From Nostoc desertorum CM1-VF14 (GTDB lineage Bacteria > Cyanobacteriota > Cyanobacteriia > Cyanobacteriales > Nostocaceae): a DNA stretch of 64,000 bases. A program made the translations under genes and the position numbers. The notes under the pieces were generated by a model. It was not told the origin of the DNA. It saw nothing but the letters and a program-made list of their open reading frames with translations, and ran no database searches. Numbering within the stretch: the stretch's first letter is position 1; each line of letters starts with the position of its first letter. Below, piece by piece: positions 37,057-45,895 of the stretch. The stretch lies in assembly GCA_019359245.1 (NCBI GenBank), contig JAHHHR010000002.1:278366-342365 (forward strand), in the 5' to 3' direction.

Positions 37057-39558
37057 ATGGCTACAGTATCTAAAAGCACTTTATCTCCATCTTCTCAAGA
37101 GCGATCGCTCATTTTGTGGTTTGATGAAGTTGGTATTGCTGATATCCCCGTAGTTGGTGGTAAAAATGCCTCACTGGGCGAAATGATTCAACAGCTAACG
37201 CCCAAAGGGATTAACGTTCCTACAGGCTTTGCCACCACTGCTTACGCTTATCGTTATTTCATCAAATCAGCAGGTTTAGAAGCAAAGCTACGCAAACTCT
37301 TTGCTGACTTGGATGTTGAAGATGTCAAAAATTTACGAGAACGGGGAAAAAAAGCGCGATCGCTATTAATCCACACCCCATTTCCTGTAGAATTGCGAGA
37401 GGCGATCGCTAAAGCTTACCAAAGTCTTTGTGAACGATACAACGCAGAGACAGATGTTGCAGTACGTTCTAGCGCCACCGCCGAAGACTTACCCGATGCT
37501 AGTTTTGCTGGACAACAGGAAACTTACCTTAACGTTGTCGGCGCTGAAGGAGTTTTAGCAGCTTGTCATAAATGCTTTGCTTCCATATTTACCGATCGCG
37601 CCATTTCTTACCGTCACACCAAAGGATTTGACCACTTTAGCATTGCTCTGGCTGTGGGTGTGCAAAAAATGGTGCGTTCTGACTTAGCAACCTCTGGGGT
37701 GATGTTCTCTATTGATACAGAAACCGGATTTAAGGATGCTGCACTGATTACAGCCGCCTACGGCTTAGGTGAAAATGTTGTCCAGGGGTCTGTAAATCCT
37801 GATGAATACTATGTTTTTAAACCAACTTTAAAAGCTGGCTTCCGCCCAATTATTGATAAGAAATTGGGTAGTAAAGAACTAAAAATGATTTATGATGACG
37901 GCTCCAAATTTACGAAAAATGTCTCTGTTCCGCCCAGAGAAAGAGGTAAATTTGCCCTCAATGATGAAGAGATTTTACAACTAGCGAATTGGGCATGTTT
38001 AATTGAAGACCATTATTCCCAAGTCCACGGTATTTCCACTCCAATGGATATCGAGTGGGCAAAAGATGGGATTACTAATCAACTTTTTATTGTGCAAGCG
38101 CGTCCTGAAACCGTGCAGTCGCAGAAAACGGGAAATGTATTGCGGAGTTATCGGTTGGTATTGGGGAATAGGGAATGGGGAATAGGGAATGGGGAAAAAA
38201 CTTCCCAATCTCCACTTCCTGATTCCCAATCTCCAATCCCCCTTGTTACCGGAAGCGCGATTGGGGAAGCGATTAGTCAAGGGAAAGCACGCCTAATTTT
38301 AGATGTTCAGAAACTCGAACAGTTCCAAGTTGGGGAAGTTTTGGTGACAGAGAGAACTGACCCCGATTGGGAACCAATTATGAAACGCGCCAGTGCAATT
38401 GTTACTAATTCTGGTGGTAGGACATGCCATGCAGCGATCATTGCGCGAGAATTGGGTGTACCTGCGATCGTGGGATGCGGCAATGCTACAGAAATTTTAA
38501 AACCTGGTCAAGAGGTTACAATTTCTTGCGCTGAAGGGGAAGAGGGAAAAGTTTATGCAGGCTTATTACCTTTTGAAGTGGAAGAAGTTCCTTTAGAGAA
38601 CTTACCCCGCACCCGCACTCAAATTTTAATGAATGTGGGTAATCCCCAAGAAGCATTGAGTTTATCGGCAATTCCCAACGATGGGGTAGGTTTAGCACGG
38701 ACAGAATTTATCATCGCTAACCAAATTCAAATTCATCCAATGGCATTGATCCACTACGATTTGTTAAAAGATGAATTTGCCAAAGCTAAAATTGCTGAAA
38801 TTACCGCACTTTATGACGATAAACCCCAATATTTTGTAGATAGACTAGCCCAAGGTATCGGTAGAATTGCGGCGGCATTTTATCCCAAACCAGTAATTGT
38901 GCGAATGTCAGATTTCAAAAGTAATGAATATGCCAATTTGTTAGGTGGGCGACAGTTTGAACCCCACGAAGAAAATCCAATGCTCGGTTGGCGGGGGGCG
39001 GCGCGTTACTATGATGAAGGCTACAGAGAAGCTTTTGCCCTAGAATGTGATTCTATCAAGCGGGTACGCGAAGAAATGGGTTTGACAAATGTTATCCCGA
39101 TGATTCCGTTTTGTCGTACTCCCGATGAAGGGCGGTTGGTTTTAGCAGAGATGGCAAAAAATGGTTTAAAGCAAGGTGTTAACGACTTGCAGGTTTATGT
39201 GATGTGCGAGTTGCCCAGTAACGTTATTCTGGCTGAGGAATTTGCTGAGGTATTTGATGGCTTCTCGATTGGTTCTAATGATTTAACTCAGCTGACATTG
39301 GGGATAGACAGGGATTCGGCATTGGTAGCCAGATTGTTTGATGAACGCAGTCCAGCTGTGAAACGAATGGTAAAAATGGTCATAGAATCGGCGAAAAAAT
39401 GCGATCGCAAAATCGGCATTTGTGGACAAGCACCCAGCGACTATCCAGAATTTGCCCAGTTTTTGGTTGAACAAGGAATTGACTCGATTAGTCTGAATCC
39501 AGATTCGGTTTTAAAGACAATGCTGGAAGTGGCAAAAGTCGAGAGTAGTAATTCGTAA
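37057..39558 (+). CDS. ppsA: phosphoenolpyruvate synthase
   Basis: The enzyme converts pyruvate, ATP and water into phosphoenolpyruvate. The N-terminal ATP-binding half shows VGGKNASLGEMIQQL, AVRSSATAEDLPDASFAGQQETYLNV and DIEWAKDG. The phospho-His swivel is TNSGGRTCHAAIIARELG (His about 457). The C-terminal barrel has DFKSNEYANLLGG and GFSIGSNDLTQLTLGIDRDS. The 833-residue length is slightly above the usual 790-810 because of an in-frame repeat insertion at about residues 368-398 (nt 38160-38250), in the linker before the swivel domain. Confidence 0.95.
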   Translation: MATVSKSTLSPSSQERSLILWFDEVGIADIPVVGGKNASLGEMIQQLTPKGINVPTGFATTAYAYRYFIKSAGLEAKLRKLFADLDVEDVKNLRERGKKARSLLIHTPFPVELREAIAKAYQSLCERYNAETDVAVRSSATAEDLPDASFAGQQETYLNVVGAEGVLAACHKCFASIFTDRAISYRHTKGFDHFSIALAVGVQKMVRSDLATSGVMFSIDTETGFKDAALITAAYGLGENVVQGSVNPDEYYVFKPTLKAGFRPIIDKKLGSKELKMIYDDGSKFTKNVSVPPRERGKFALNDEEILQLANWACLIEDHYSQVHGISTPMDIEWAKDGITNQLFIVQARPETVQSQKTGNVLRSYRLVLGNREWGIGNGEKTSQSPLPDSQSPIPLVTGSAIGEAISQGKARLILDVQKLEQFQVGEVLVTERTDPDWEPIMKRASAIVTNSGGRTCHAAIIARELGVPAIVGCGNATEILKPGQEVTISCAEGEEGKVYAGLLPFEVEEVPLENLPRTRTQILMNVGNPQEALSLSAIPNDGVGLARTEFIIANQIQIHPMALIHYDLLKDEFAKAKIAEITALYDDKPQYFVDRLAQGIGRIAAAFYPKPVIVRMSDFKSNEYANLLGGRQFEPHEENPMLGWRGAARYYDEGYREAFALECDSIKRVREEMGLTNVIPMIPFCRTPDEGRLVLAEMAKNGLKQGVNDLQVYVMCELPSNVILAEEFAEVFDGFSIGSNDLTQLTLGIDRDSALVARLFDERSPAVKRMVKMVIESAKKCDRKIGICGQAPSDYPEFAQFLVEQGIDSISLNPDSVLKTMLEVAKVESSNS
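38160..38250 (+). repeat. low-complexity repeat inserted in ppsA
   Basis: Tandem units GGGGAATAGGGAAT are followed by inverted TTCCCAATCTCC-type units. They keep the reading frame and encode LGNREWGIGNGEKTSQSPLP and DSQSPIP. The same sequence type occurs between genes, for example near 28357. Confidence 0.65.
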
Positions 39559-39570
39559 TTCGAGTAATTT

Positions 39571-40005
39571 ATGCCAGCTAAAGATCGCTACCACCAGAAC
39601 GTCAAAAATGCCCTAATTAAAGATGGCTGGACGATTACCGACGATCCATTTCATTTGAAGTGGGGAAAAAGGGATATGTATGTTGACTTGGGTGCAGAGA
39701 AATTGATTGCTGCTGAAAAGGAAGGACAGCAGATAGCCGTTGAGATTAAAACGTTTCGCAGCGTATCGGACATGACTGATCTTGAACACGCGCTGGGACA
39801 GTATCTTGCATACCGCTCTGTGATGATTAGAACCAATCCCGATCGCGTCCTCTATCTCGCCGTTCGGGACGAAGTATACGCCGATATCTTTGATGAGCCA
39901 ATTGCTAAACTTTTGGTAGAAGATTACAAAGTTCATATTGTTCTATTTGAGCTAGAGCAAGAGGTCATTTTTAAATGGATACCTTGGAGCAATACAGGCA
40001 GTTGA
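39571..40005 (+). CDS. xisH: XisH family protein
   Basis: XisH was first described as a factor controlling excision of the fdxN element in Anabaena heterocysts. The 144-residue protein looks like a PD-(D/E)xK nuclease-type fold: Asp39 in KWGKRDMYVDLG and Glu58-x-Lys60 in IAVEIKTF. The rest (LEHALGQYLAYRSVMIRTNPDRVLYLAV) is typical. It overlaps xisI by 31 nt, indicating translational coupling. No xisF recombinase or fdxN element is seen in this window, so the pair here is an isolated copy of unknown job. Confidence 0.9.
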   Translation: MPAKDRYHQNVKNALIKDGWTITDDPFHLKWGKRDMYVDLGAEKLIAAEKEGQQIAVEIKTFRSVSDMTDLEHALGQYLAYRSVMIRTNPDRVLYLAVRDEVYADIFDEPIAKLLVEDYKVHIVLFELEQEVIFKWIPWSNTGS

Positions 40006-40334
40006 TTCGGAATATTCTGATTGAACATACAAAAATCCCCTTCAGCACTGGCGATATTCAATTTGAAACAGTTTTCGACGGCGAACAAGACCGCTACCTC
40101 TTAATGATTTTGGGAAGGGAACCAGCCTATGACTTGTCTCCTACTGTGACTCGTCGCGTTCACGGCTGTATGATTCACATAGATATTATTGATGGCAAAA
40201 TTTGGATTCAACGTGATGGCACTGAAGAGGGGGTAGCAACGGAACTGGTTAGGGCTGGTGTGGCGAAAGATCGCATTGTATTGGGATTTCGATCTGAAGA
40301 ACTGCGGAAAGATTCAGAATTTGCGGTCGCATAG
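39975..40334 (+). CDS. xisI: XisI family protein
   Basis: The 119-residue protein has the family sequences YRQLIRNILIEHTKIPFSTGDIQFETVFDGEQDRYLLM and HGCMIHIDIIDGKIWIQRDGTEEGVATELV. It starts inside xisH and probably forms a complex with it. Many cyanobacteria carry several such pairs, which suggests mobile or addictive behaviour, but this is inference. Confidence 0.9.
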   Translation: MDTLEQYRQLIRNILIEHTKIPFSTGDIQFETVFDGEQDRYLLMILGREPAYDLSPTVTRRVHGCMIHIDIIDGKIWIQRDGTEEGVATELVRAGVAKDRIVLGFRSEELRKDSEFAVA

Positions 40335-40480
40335 CCAACGGTAGTTAAACTTCTGGATAATTACCCATAGCATAGCGATCGCCATATTTTGTTTGTGTAA
40401 TCCTCTACAAAATTTTGACTGCTCAACCATAAGTATCTTACTATTTTGCAGAATGGCAATTTAGTTTAGCCAAAAGCAAG

Positions 40481-41023
40481 ATGACAAATCTTTGGGAAAC
40501 CGAACGCTTGATCATTCGCAGTTGGATACCCGAACGCGATGCCGAGCAAGCCTTTGTAATTTACAGTGACCCAGAAGTTACGCACTTTCTTGGTAAAGTT
40601 TCTCTGGTAACAAGTGTTGAGTCACAGCGTCAGCGTTTGATTGACAACATCGAGCGTTCGCACCGACGCAACAATGGTACTGGATATTGGGCAATTGTCG
40701 AAAAGCAAACCACAACAATTGTAGGAACTATCATTCTCAAACAATTGCCCGACAAAGATGGTTTACCCACTCAAGATTATGAGGTAGGCTGGCACTTGAG
40801 GCGAGCTTCTTGGGGTAAAGGGTATGCAACAGAAGCAGGGCGATTTATGCTCAATTACGGATTTAGTGTCCTGAACTTGCCAGTGATTTATGCCGTAGTG
40901 AAGCCAGAAAATCATGCTTCAATCCGTGTAACAGAACGATTGGGTATGAAACCAATAGGGCGAACAAACAAGTATTACAATATTGAACTGCTCCTGTTTC
41001 AACTAGATGCACCTGAAGATTAG
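40481..41023 (+). CDS. GNAT family N-acetyltransferase (RimJ/RimL type)
   Basis: This 180-residue protein starts TNLWETERLIIRSWIPERDAEQAF, the usual opening of RimJ/RimL-type acetyltransferases, and has the acetyl-CoA loop LRRASWGKGYATEAGRFML and NLPVIYAVVKPENHASIRVTERLGM. It probably acetylates a protein or small molecule amine. It is followed by G-rich and heptameric repeats. Confidence 0.87.
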   Translation: MTNLWETERLIIRSWIPERDAEQAFVIYSDPEVTHFLGKVSLVTSVESQRQRLIDNIERSHRRNNGTGYWAIVEKQTTTIVGTIILKQLPDKDGLPTQDYEVGWHLRRASWGKGYATEAGRFMLNYGFSVLNLPVIYAVVKPENHASIRVTERLGMKPIGRTNKYYNIELLLFQLDAPED

Positions 41024-41090
41024 AGTGAGCAAAGGGAGCAGGGGAAGCAGGGGAAGAAGAACTATTTATTGATTCTTGATCAATGCCCAA

Positions 41091-41118
41091 TGACTAACGA
41101 CTAATGACTAATGACTAA
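41091..41118 (+). repeat. TGACTAA heptamer array overlapping a start codon
   Basis: Four tandem units (TGACTAA, CGACTAA, TGACTAA, TGACTAA) run through the ATG of the glycosyltransferase gene at 41111. The start codon and second codon are therefore part of a variable repeat. Confidence 0.6.
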
Positions 41119-42703
41119 AAAGTGGTTCCGAATTGGGATGGTGAGTGTATTTCTTTTCTCACTCGCCTTGAGGTTTTGGGGGCTGGAGCGATTCAACACT
41201 CTGGTATTTGATGAAGTTTACTTTGCCAAATTCGGTAATAATTATCTCACACGTACGCCATTTTTTAATGCTCATCCGCCGCTGAGTCAATATATGATCG
41301 GCATCGGCATTTGGATTGGTAGTCACATTCCTTTTTGGCACGATACCGTGAATGGGCTGACAGGTTCATTGCGATCGCCTTGGACTTATCGGTGGTTCAA
41401 TGCGTTTACTGGCTCATTTATCCCTTTAGTTGTAGCTGCGATCGCTTATCAATTGAGTTATCGTCGAAGCTTTGCTCTGCTTGCAGGTTTATTTACAGCT
41501 TGTGATGGCATTTTTCTAGTTGAGTCTCGCTATGCTTTAAGTAATATTTATATCGTCATCTTTGGTTTATTAGGACACTGGTTTTTATTATTGGCATTAG
41601 ATAATCAAAATCGGCGACGTTCTTTTTGGTTAGTTTTTGCTGGTATCGCTTTTGGTGCGTCAGTCGGTACTAAGTGGAACGGTTTATGGTTCCTCTCAGG
41701 TGCTTATCTCATTTGGATAGCAGCTTGGGTAATCCATTTGATACATTATTTTCCAAACTCCAAACTCTTTTTTGCATCTTCTTCATTGAAAGGGGCAGGA
41801 GGCAGGAGGCAGGAGGCAGAAGGCAGGGGGCAGGGGGCAGAAGGCAGGGGGCAGGGGGCAGAAGACAGGGGGCAGGGGGCAGGGGGCAGAGGGCAGGAGG
41901 TAGAAGTTAGTACTTATCCTCTCTCATCTCAGACACCACTACAAAACCTCACTCAGCTAAATATTTTTCACATGCTGTTTTATCTAGGAATTATCCCAGC
42001 TTTGATTTACAGCATCATCTGGATTCCTCACCTTCAATTAGATAAAACTTATGGATTTATTGCAGTACATCAGCAAATTTTGAAGTTTCACTTACAGCTA
42101 GGTGGCAATAGTCCTAACGTGCATCCTTACTGTGCTGCCTGGTACAAATGGCCGTTGATGACTCGACCAATGGCATATTATTATCAAACGGCTAAAAGTA
42201 TCACCGAACCCTTGCCTGTGATGGGTCCGCCTTTGCCTGCTGGTGCTGGACAAGTTATTTATGATGTCCATGCAATGGGCAATCCATTTTTGTGGTGGTT
42301 TGGTGTTGCTGCCATGCTATTTTTAGTAGGAATGCTGGTGTCACAACCCGTAATTATTTGGGTGAAAGAAAAGCGTTTTTCTGTGCCTGCAACTTTGAGT
42401 GTTGATACTTGGATTGCCTTGTATTTAGTTATAAATTACGCTGCTAACTTGCTGCCTTGGGTGAAAGTAACAAGGTGCGTTTTTATTTACCACTATATGT
42501 GTGCAGTGGTGTTTGTATTTTTTGCGATCGCTTGGTTTGTTGATCAGTGTCTTCGCAGTTATTATCAACAACTCCGCGCACTAGGTGTCACAATTAGTTT
42601 TATCATTCTGGTTGCTTTTATTTTCTGGATGCCTGTTTTTTTGGGTTTACCCCTTTCCCCTAATGGTTATAAACTACGAATGTGGTTTAACTCTTGGATT
42701 TGA
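41111..42703 (+). CDS. phospholipid carrier-dependent glycosyltransferase (PMT family)
   Basis: This 530-residue integral membrane protein resembles dolichyl-phosphate-mannose protein mannosyltransferases. The acidic luminal loop motif FDEVYFAKFGNNYL and AHPPLSQYMIGIG occur near residues 33-65, followed by about ten membrane helices. The C-terminal four-helix PMT domain contains HPYCAAWYKWPLMTRPMAYYY. It would transfer sugar from a lipid carrier to exported proteins or lipids. A repeat insertion (nt about 41785-41910, residues 225-267) adds a Gly/Arg/Gln-rich segment between membrane helices. Confidence 0.88.
   Translation: MTKKWFRIGMVSVFLFSLALRFWGLERFNTLVFDEVYFAKFGNNYLTRTPFFNAHPPLSQYMIGIGIWIGSHIPFWHDTVNGLTGSLRSPWTYRWFNAFTGSFIPLVVAAIAYQLSYRRSFALLAGLFTACDGIFLVESRYALSNIYIVIFGLLGHWFLLLALDNQNRRRSFWLVFAGIAFGASVGTKWNGLWFLSGAYLIWIAAWVIHLIHYFPNSKLFFASSSLKGAGGRRQEAEGRGQGAEGRGQGAEDRGQGAGGRGQEVEVSTYPLSSQTPLQNLTQLNIFHMLFYLGIIPALIYSIIWIPHLQLDKTYGFIAVHQQILKFHLQLGGNSPNVHPYCAAWYKWPLMTRPMAYYYQTAKSITEPLPVMGPPLPAGAGQVIYDVHAMGNPFLWWFGVAAMLFLVGMLVSQPVIIWVKEKRFSVPATLSVDTWIALYLVINYAANLLPWVKVTRCVFIYHYMCAVVFVFFAIAWFVDQCLRSYYQQLRALGVTISFIILVAFIFWMPVFLGLPLSPNGYKLRMWFNSWI
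41785..41910 (+). repeat. G-rich repeat inserted in the PMT gene
   Basis: About 18 tandem units of GGGGCAG or GGAGGCAG keep the reading frame and encode (GAGGRGQ)-like repeats. The 7-bp period cannot preserve the same residues in each unit except in groups of three (21 bp), so its in-frame survival implies selection on length. Confidence 0.7.
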
Positions 42704-43030
42704 GTAGAAGGGCATGGAGCATTTGAAGAATAATAACTCCTACCTCCTAACTCATAACTTATTTCTAAACTTAACATAGCTACACATATACAGAATTGCT
42801 TAATCACATGGTTTTTACATTTCTTATCGCTATGTAACTTTAGAGACTGTTAGACTTTTCAAAGCGCAAGCAGATGAGACTATAGCTGCAAAACGCAACA
42901 CCAGGGCATGGGAAATTAGATACTAAGTAAAAGTGATGAATGAAAAATTATAAAATTTTTTACGTTCATTATTCTTCGTTATTATAGATACTCTAGTTTT
43001 GATGCTCCCAGACAACAGAGGAGGATCGTC
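42704..43030. other. upstream region of the phytochrome gene
   Basis: No gene is present. Heptameric repeats (TCCTACCTCCTAACTC) lie near 42738-42757. The cphA promoter should be in the last 200 bp. A purine-rich GAGGAGG ribosome site precedes the ATG. Confidence 0.45.
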
Positions 43031-45337
43031 ATGGAAATAAACTTACAATTACCAGGTATTAATTTAGTTAGCTTGAAAGAGGCACCGATTCATATTTCTA
43101 GCCAAATTCAGCCTTATGGCGTCCTGTTGGTCTTGGAGGAGCCTGAGCTAAAAATATTACAAGTTAGCACTAATACATTAAAGATTTTCGGAATTACTCC
43201 CGAAAATATGTTACATAAAAAACTAGAAGATTTACTTGATCCCTTTCAAATAGAGAGAATTAAAACAGGGCTATCCGGAGAAAATCTTGATTTTATCAAT
43301 CCCACCAAAGTTTGGGTGCGAAAAAAAGGTGATGACTACATAGTATTTGATGCAGTATTTCACCGTAATACAGAAGGATTTTTAATTCTTGAGTTAGAAC
43401 CTGCTCTTACTCAAGAAAATATTCCGTTTTTAAGCTTTTATCATCTAGCTAAAGCCTCGATAAATCAACTAGAAAAAACAGCAAATCTCCGTGATTTTTG
43501 TCAAGTTATTGTTCAAGAAGTTCGGAAAATAACGGAATTTGACCGGGTAATGTTATATAAATTCGATGATGATGGGCATGGTTCCGTTATCGCTGAAGAA
43601 AAACTAGAAAGCCTAGAACCTTATTTAGGGCTGCATTACCCAGAGTCAGATATTCCCAAACCAGCGAGAAAATTATTTGCTGCCAATTCCATCAGAATCA
43701 TCCCAGATGCTTATTCTCAGCCAGTAAAACTTTTTCCTGCCAATAATCCAATTAGCGATCGCCCGATTAATCTAACCAACTCTATTCTTAGAAGTGCTGC
43801 TCCCTGCCACATGGAGTACTTGCATAATATGGGTGTTGGTGCTTCGCTCACTATCTCTTTAATTAAAGATCAAAAACTTTGGGGGCTAATTGCTTGCCAT
43901 CATCAGTCTCCTAAATATGTTTCCTACGAATTGCGTAAAGCCTGCGAATTTTTGGGGCGAGTAATATTTGCAGAAATTTCAGCGAGAGAAGAAACCCAAG
44001 ACTACTATCATCGGATAAATTTGACACACCTTCAATCAATCTTGATTGAATATATGTCTCAAGAAGAAAACTTTATTGATGGTTTAGTTAAAAATCCCCA
44101 GCATCTTTTAGATTTTGGTAACGCTCAAGGCGCAGCCGTGTGTTTTGGGGGAAATTGCACAGTAGTTGGTGAAACGCCTAGAGAAGAAGACCTGAATTAT
44201 TTAGTTCAATGGCTGAAGAATAATGTTGAGGAAGAAGTATTTCATACAGATTCTTTGCCGCAAATTTATCCAGATGCCGAAGGTTTTAAAAATGTCGCCA
44301 GTGGTTTGTTAGCGATTCCCATCGCCAAGCGGAATTATGTTTTGTGGTTCCGACCGGAAGTAATTCAAACTGTAAATTGGGGTGGCGATCCTAATAAGGC
44401 GTTTGAAGTTAGCCAGTCAGAAGGAAATGTTCGTCTGTGTCCACGCAAATCATTTGAACTGTGGAAAGAAACGGTTCGCTTAACATCTTTACCCTGGAAA
44501 GATGTAGAAGTTAAAGCAGCTTTGGAACTGCGGAAAGCAATTGTTAATATTGTGCTGCGTCAAGCTGATGAACTAGCCCAGTTAGCGCAGGATTTAGAAC
44601 GTTCTAACGCCGAACTGAAAAAGTTTGCCTATGTCGCCTCCCATGACTTGCAAGAACCGCTCAATCAAGTTGTGAATTACGTGCAGCTGTTGGAGATGCG
44701 GTATAGCGAAGAACTTGACGAAGATGCTCAGGAGTTTATTAGTTACGCTGTGCAGGGAGTTAGCCTGATGCAGACGTTGATTGATGACGTACTAGCATAC
44801 TCGAAAGTGGATATGCAAGCGATCGCATTTCAAATGAACGATGTAGAGACATCCTTAATGCGAGGGTTGGGCAATTTGCGTCAACGCATTAATGAAACTG
44901 GGGCTACTATCACCCACGATCCCTTACCAGTAGTCATGGCTGACAGCACCCAACTGATGCAGCTATTCCAAAACCTCATCGGTAACGCCATCAAGTTCCA
45001 CAGTGACCAGCCGCCACAAATCCATGTGGGAGCAGAAAGAATAGAAGATGCATGGCTATTCTCAGTTCGGGATAATGGTATTGGCATTGATCCGAAATTT
45101 AGCGATCGCATTTTCGTAATTTTTCAGCGCTTACACACGCGGGATGAATATACTGGTACAGGTATGGGTTTAGCCATCTGTAAGAAGATTGTCGAATGTC
45201 ACCGGGGGCGGATCTGGGTAGAGTCAGAACTAGGTGAAGGCGCAACCTTCTACTTTACGATTCCAGTTGGAGGACGCGAACTTGAGCGTAGAAACGGGAG
45301 AAAAACACAAAACCATCTTTTTGGTAGAGGACAATAA
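43031..45337 (+). CDS. cphA: Cph1-type phytochrome histidine kinase
   Basis: This red/far-red photoreceptor kinase has 768 residues: PAS (about 15-120), GAF (about 140-320), PHY (about 330-510), HisKA and HATPase. The bilin-binding Cys259 lies in [17 protein letters not shown], the same number as in Synechocystis Cph1. The chromophore Asp motif reads YPESDIP, and the PHY tongue has CPRKSFELW. The phospho-acceptor is His538 in ASHDLQEPL. The ATPase has [10 protein letters not shown] and RDNGIGIDP. The N-terminus lacks the Cys of biliverdin-binding phytochromes, so phycocyanobilin is expected. The gene overlaps rcpA by 56 nt. Confidence 0.95.
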   Translation: MEINLQLPGINLVSLKEAPIHISSQIQPYGVLLVLEEPELKILQVSTNTLKIFGITPENMLHKKLEDLLDPFQIERIKTGLSGENLDFINPTKVWVRKKGDDYIVFDAVFHRNTEGFLILELEPALTQENIPFLSFYHLAKASINQLEKTANLRDFCQVIVQEVRKITEFDRVMLYKFDDDGHGSVIAEEKLESLEPYLGLHYPESDIPKPARKLFAANSIRIIPDAYSQPVKLFPANNPISDRPINLTNSILRSAAPCHMEYLHNMGVGASLTISLIKDQKLWGLIACHHQSPKYVSYELRKACEFLGRVIFAEISAREETQDYYHRINLTHLQSILIEYMSQEENFIDGLVKNPQHLLDFGNAQGAAVCFGGNCTVVGETPREEDLNYLVQWLKNNVEEEVFHTDSLPQIYPDAEGFKNVASGLLAIPIAKRNYVLWFRPEVIQTVNWGGDPNKAFEVSQSEGNVRLCPRKSFELWKETVRLTSLPWKDVEVKAALELRKAIVNIVLRQADELAQLAQDLERSNAELKKFAYVASHDLQEPLNQVVNYVQLLEMRYSEELDEDAQEFISYAVQGVSLMQTLIDDVLAYSKVDMQAIAFQMNDVETSLMRGLGNLRQRINETGATITHDPLPVVMADSTQLMQLFQNLIGNAIKFHSDQPPQIHVGAERIEDAWLFSVRDNGIGIDPKFSDRIFVIFQRLHTRDEYTGTGMGLAICKKIVECHRGRIWVESELGEGATFYFTIPVGGRELERRNGRKTQNHLFGRGQ

Positions 45338-45728
45338 AGCTGATATTCGCTTAATCCAAGAAGCATTGAAAAATAGTTCAGTGCCCTACCAAGTGGTAAC
45401 GGTCAGGGATGGCATAGATGCTATGGCTTATTTACGCCAAGAAGGTGAATATGCTGATGCAGCACGCCCTGACCTCATTCTGCTGGATTTGAACTTGCCT
45501 AAAAAAGATGGTCGAGAAGTGCTGGCGGAAATAAAAGCCGACCCACTACTAAAGCGTATTCCAGTTGTTGTGTTAACAACCTCAAAAAATGAGGATGACA
45601 TTTTTCACAGCTACGATTTACATGTGAATTGCTATATTACTAAATCTCGCAACCTCAACCAATTATTTCAAATCGTCAAGAGTATTGAAGATTTTTGGCT
45701 CTCTACTGTGACGCTACCATCGGAGTGA
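45282..45728 (+). CDS. rcpA: phytochrome response regulator RcpA
   Basis: This single-domain CheY-like regulator (148 residues) receives phosphate from the phytochrome kinase. The acidic pocket is [11 protein letters not shown], the phospho-acceptor Asp69 is in [13 protein letters not shown], and [10 protein letters not shown] and KSRNL supply Thr and Lys. The start is a TTG at 45282: GGAGG (45269-45273) lies eight nt upstream, inside the kinase gene. An earlier GTG at 45234 lacks a ribosome site. No output domain exists. Confidence 0.9.
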   Translation: MSVETGEKHKTIFLVEDNKADIRLIQEALKNSSVPYQVVTVRDGIDAMAYLRQEGEYADAARPDLILLDLNLPKKDGREVLAEIKADPLLKRIPVVVLTTSKNEDDIFHSYDLHVNCYITKSRNLNQLFQIVKSIEDFWLSTVTLPSE

Positions 45729-45865
45729 GGGAAAAGGGCAGGGGGAGCAGGGGAGGCAGGGGGAGATGAGGAAGCAGGGGGAGATGAAGAAGCAGGGGGA
45801 GCAGGGGAAGAAGAATTATTGATTAATGCCCAATGACAAATGACGAATGACAAATGACAAGATAG
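45729..45865 (+). repeat. G-rich and heptameric repeat tract
   Basis: Units AGGGGGAGCAGGGGA/AGATGAAGAAGCAGGGGG are followed by AATGACA heptamers. The tract fills the gap between rcpA and the next signalling gene. Confidence 0.6.
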
Positions 45866-45895
45866 AGCAGCAATAGGGGGTGAAACCTGAAGATT

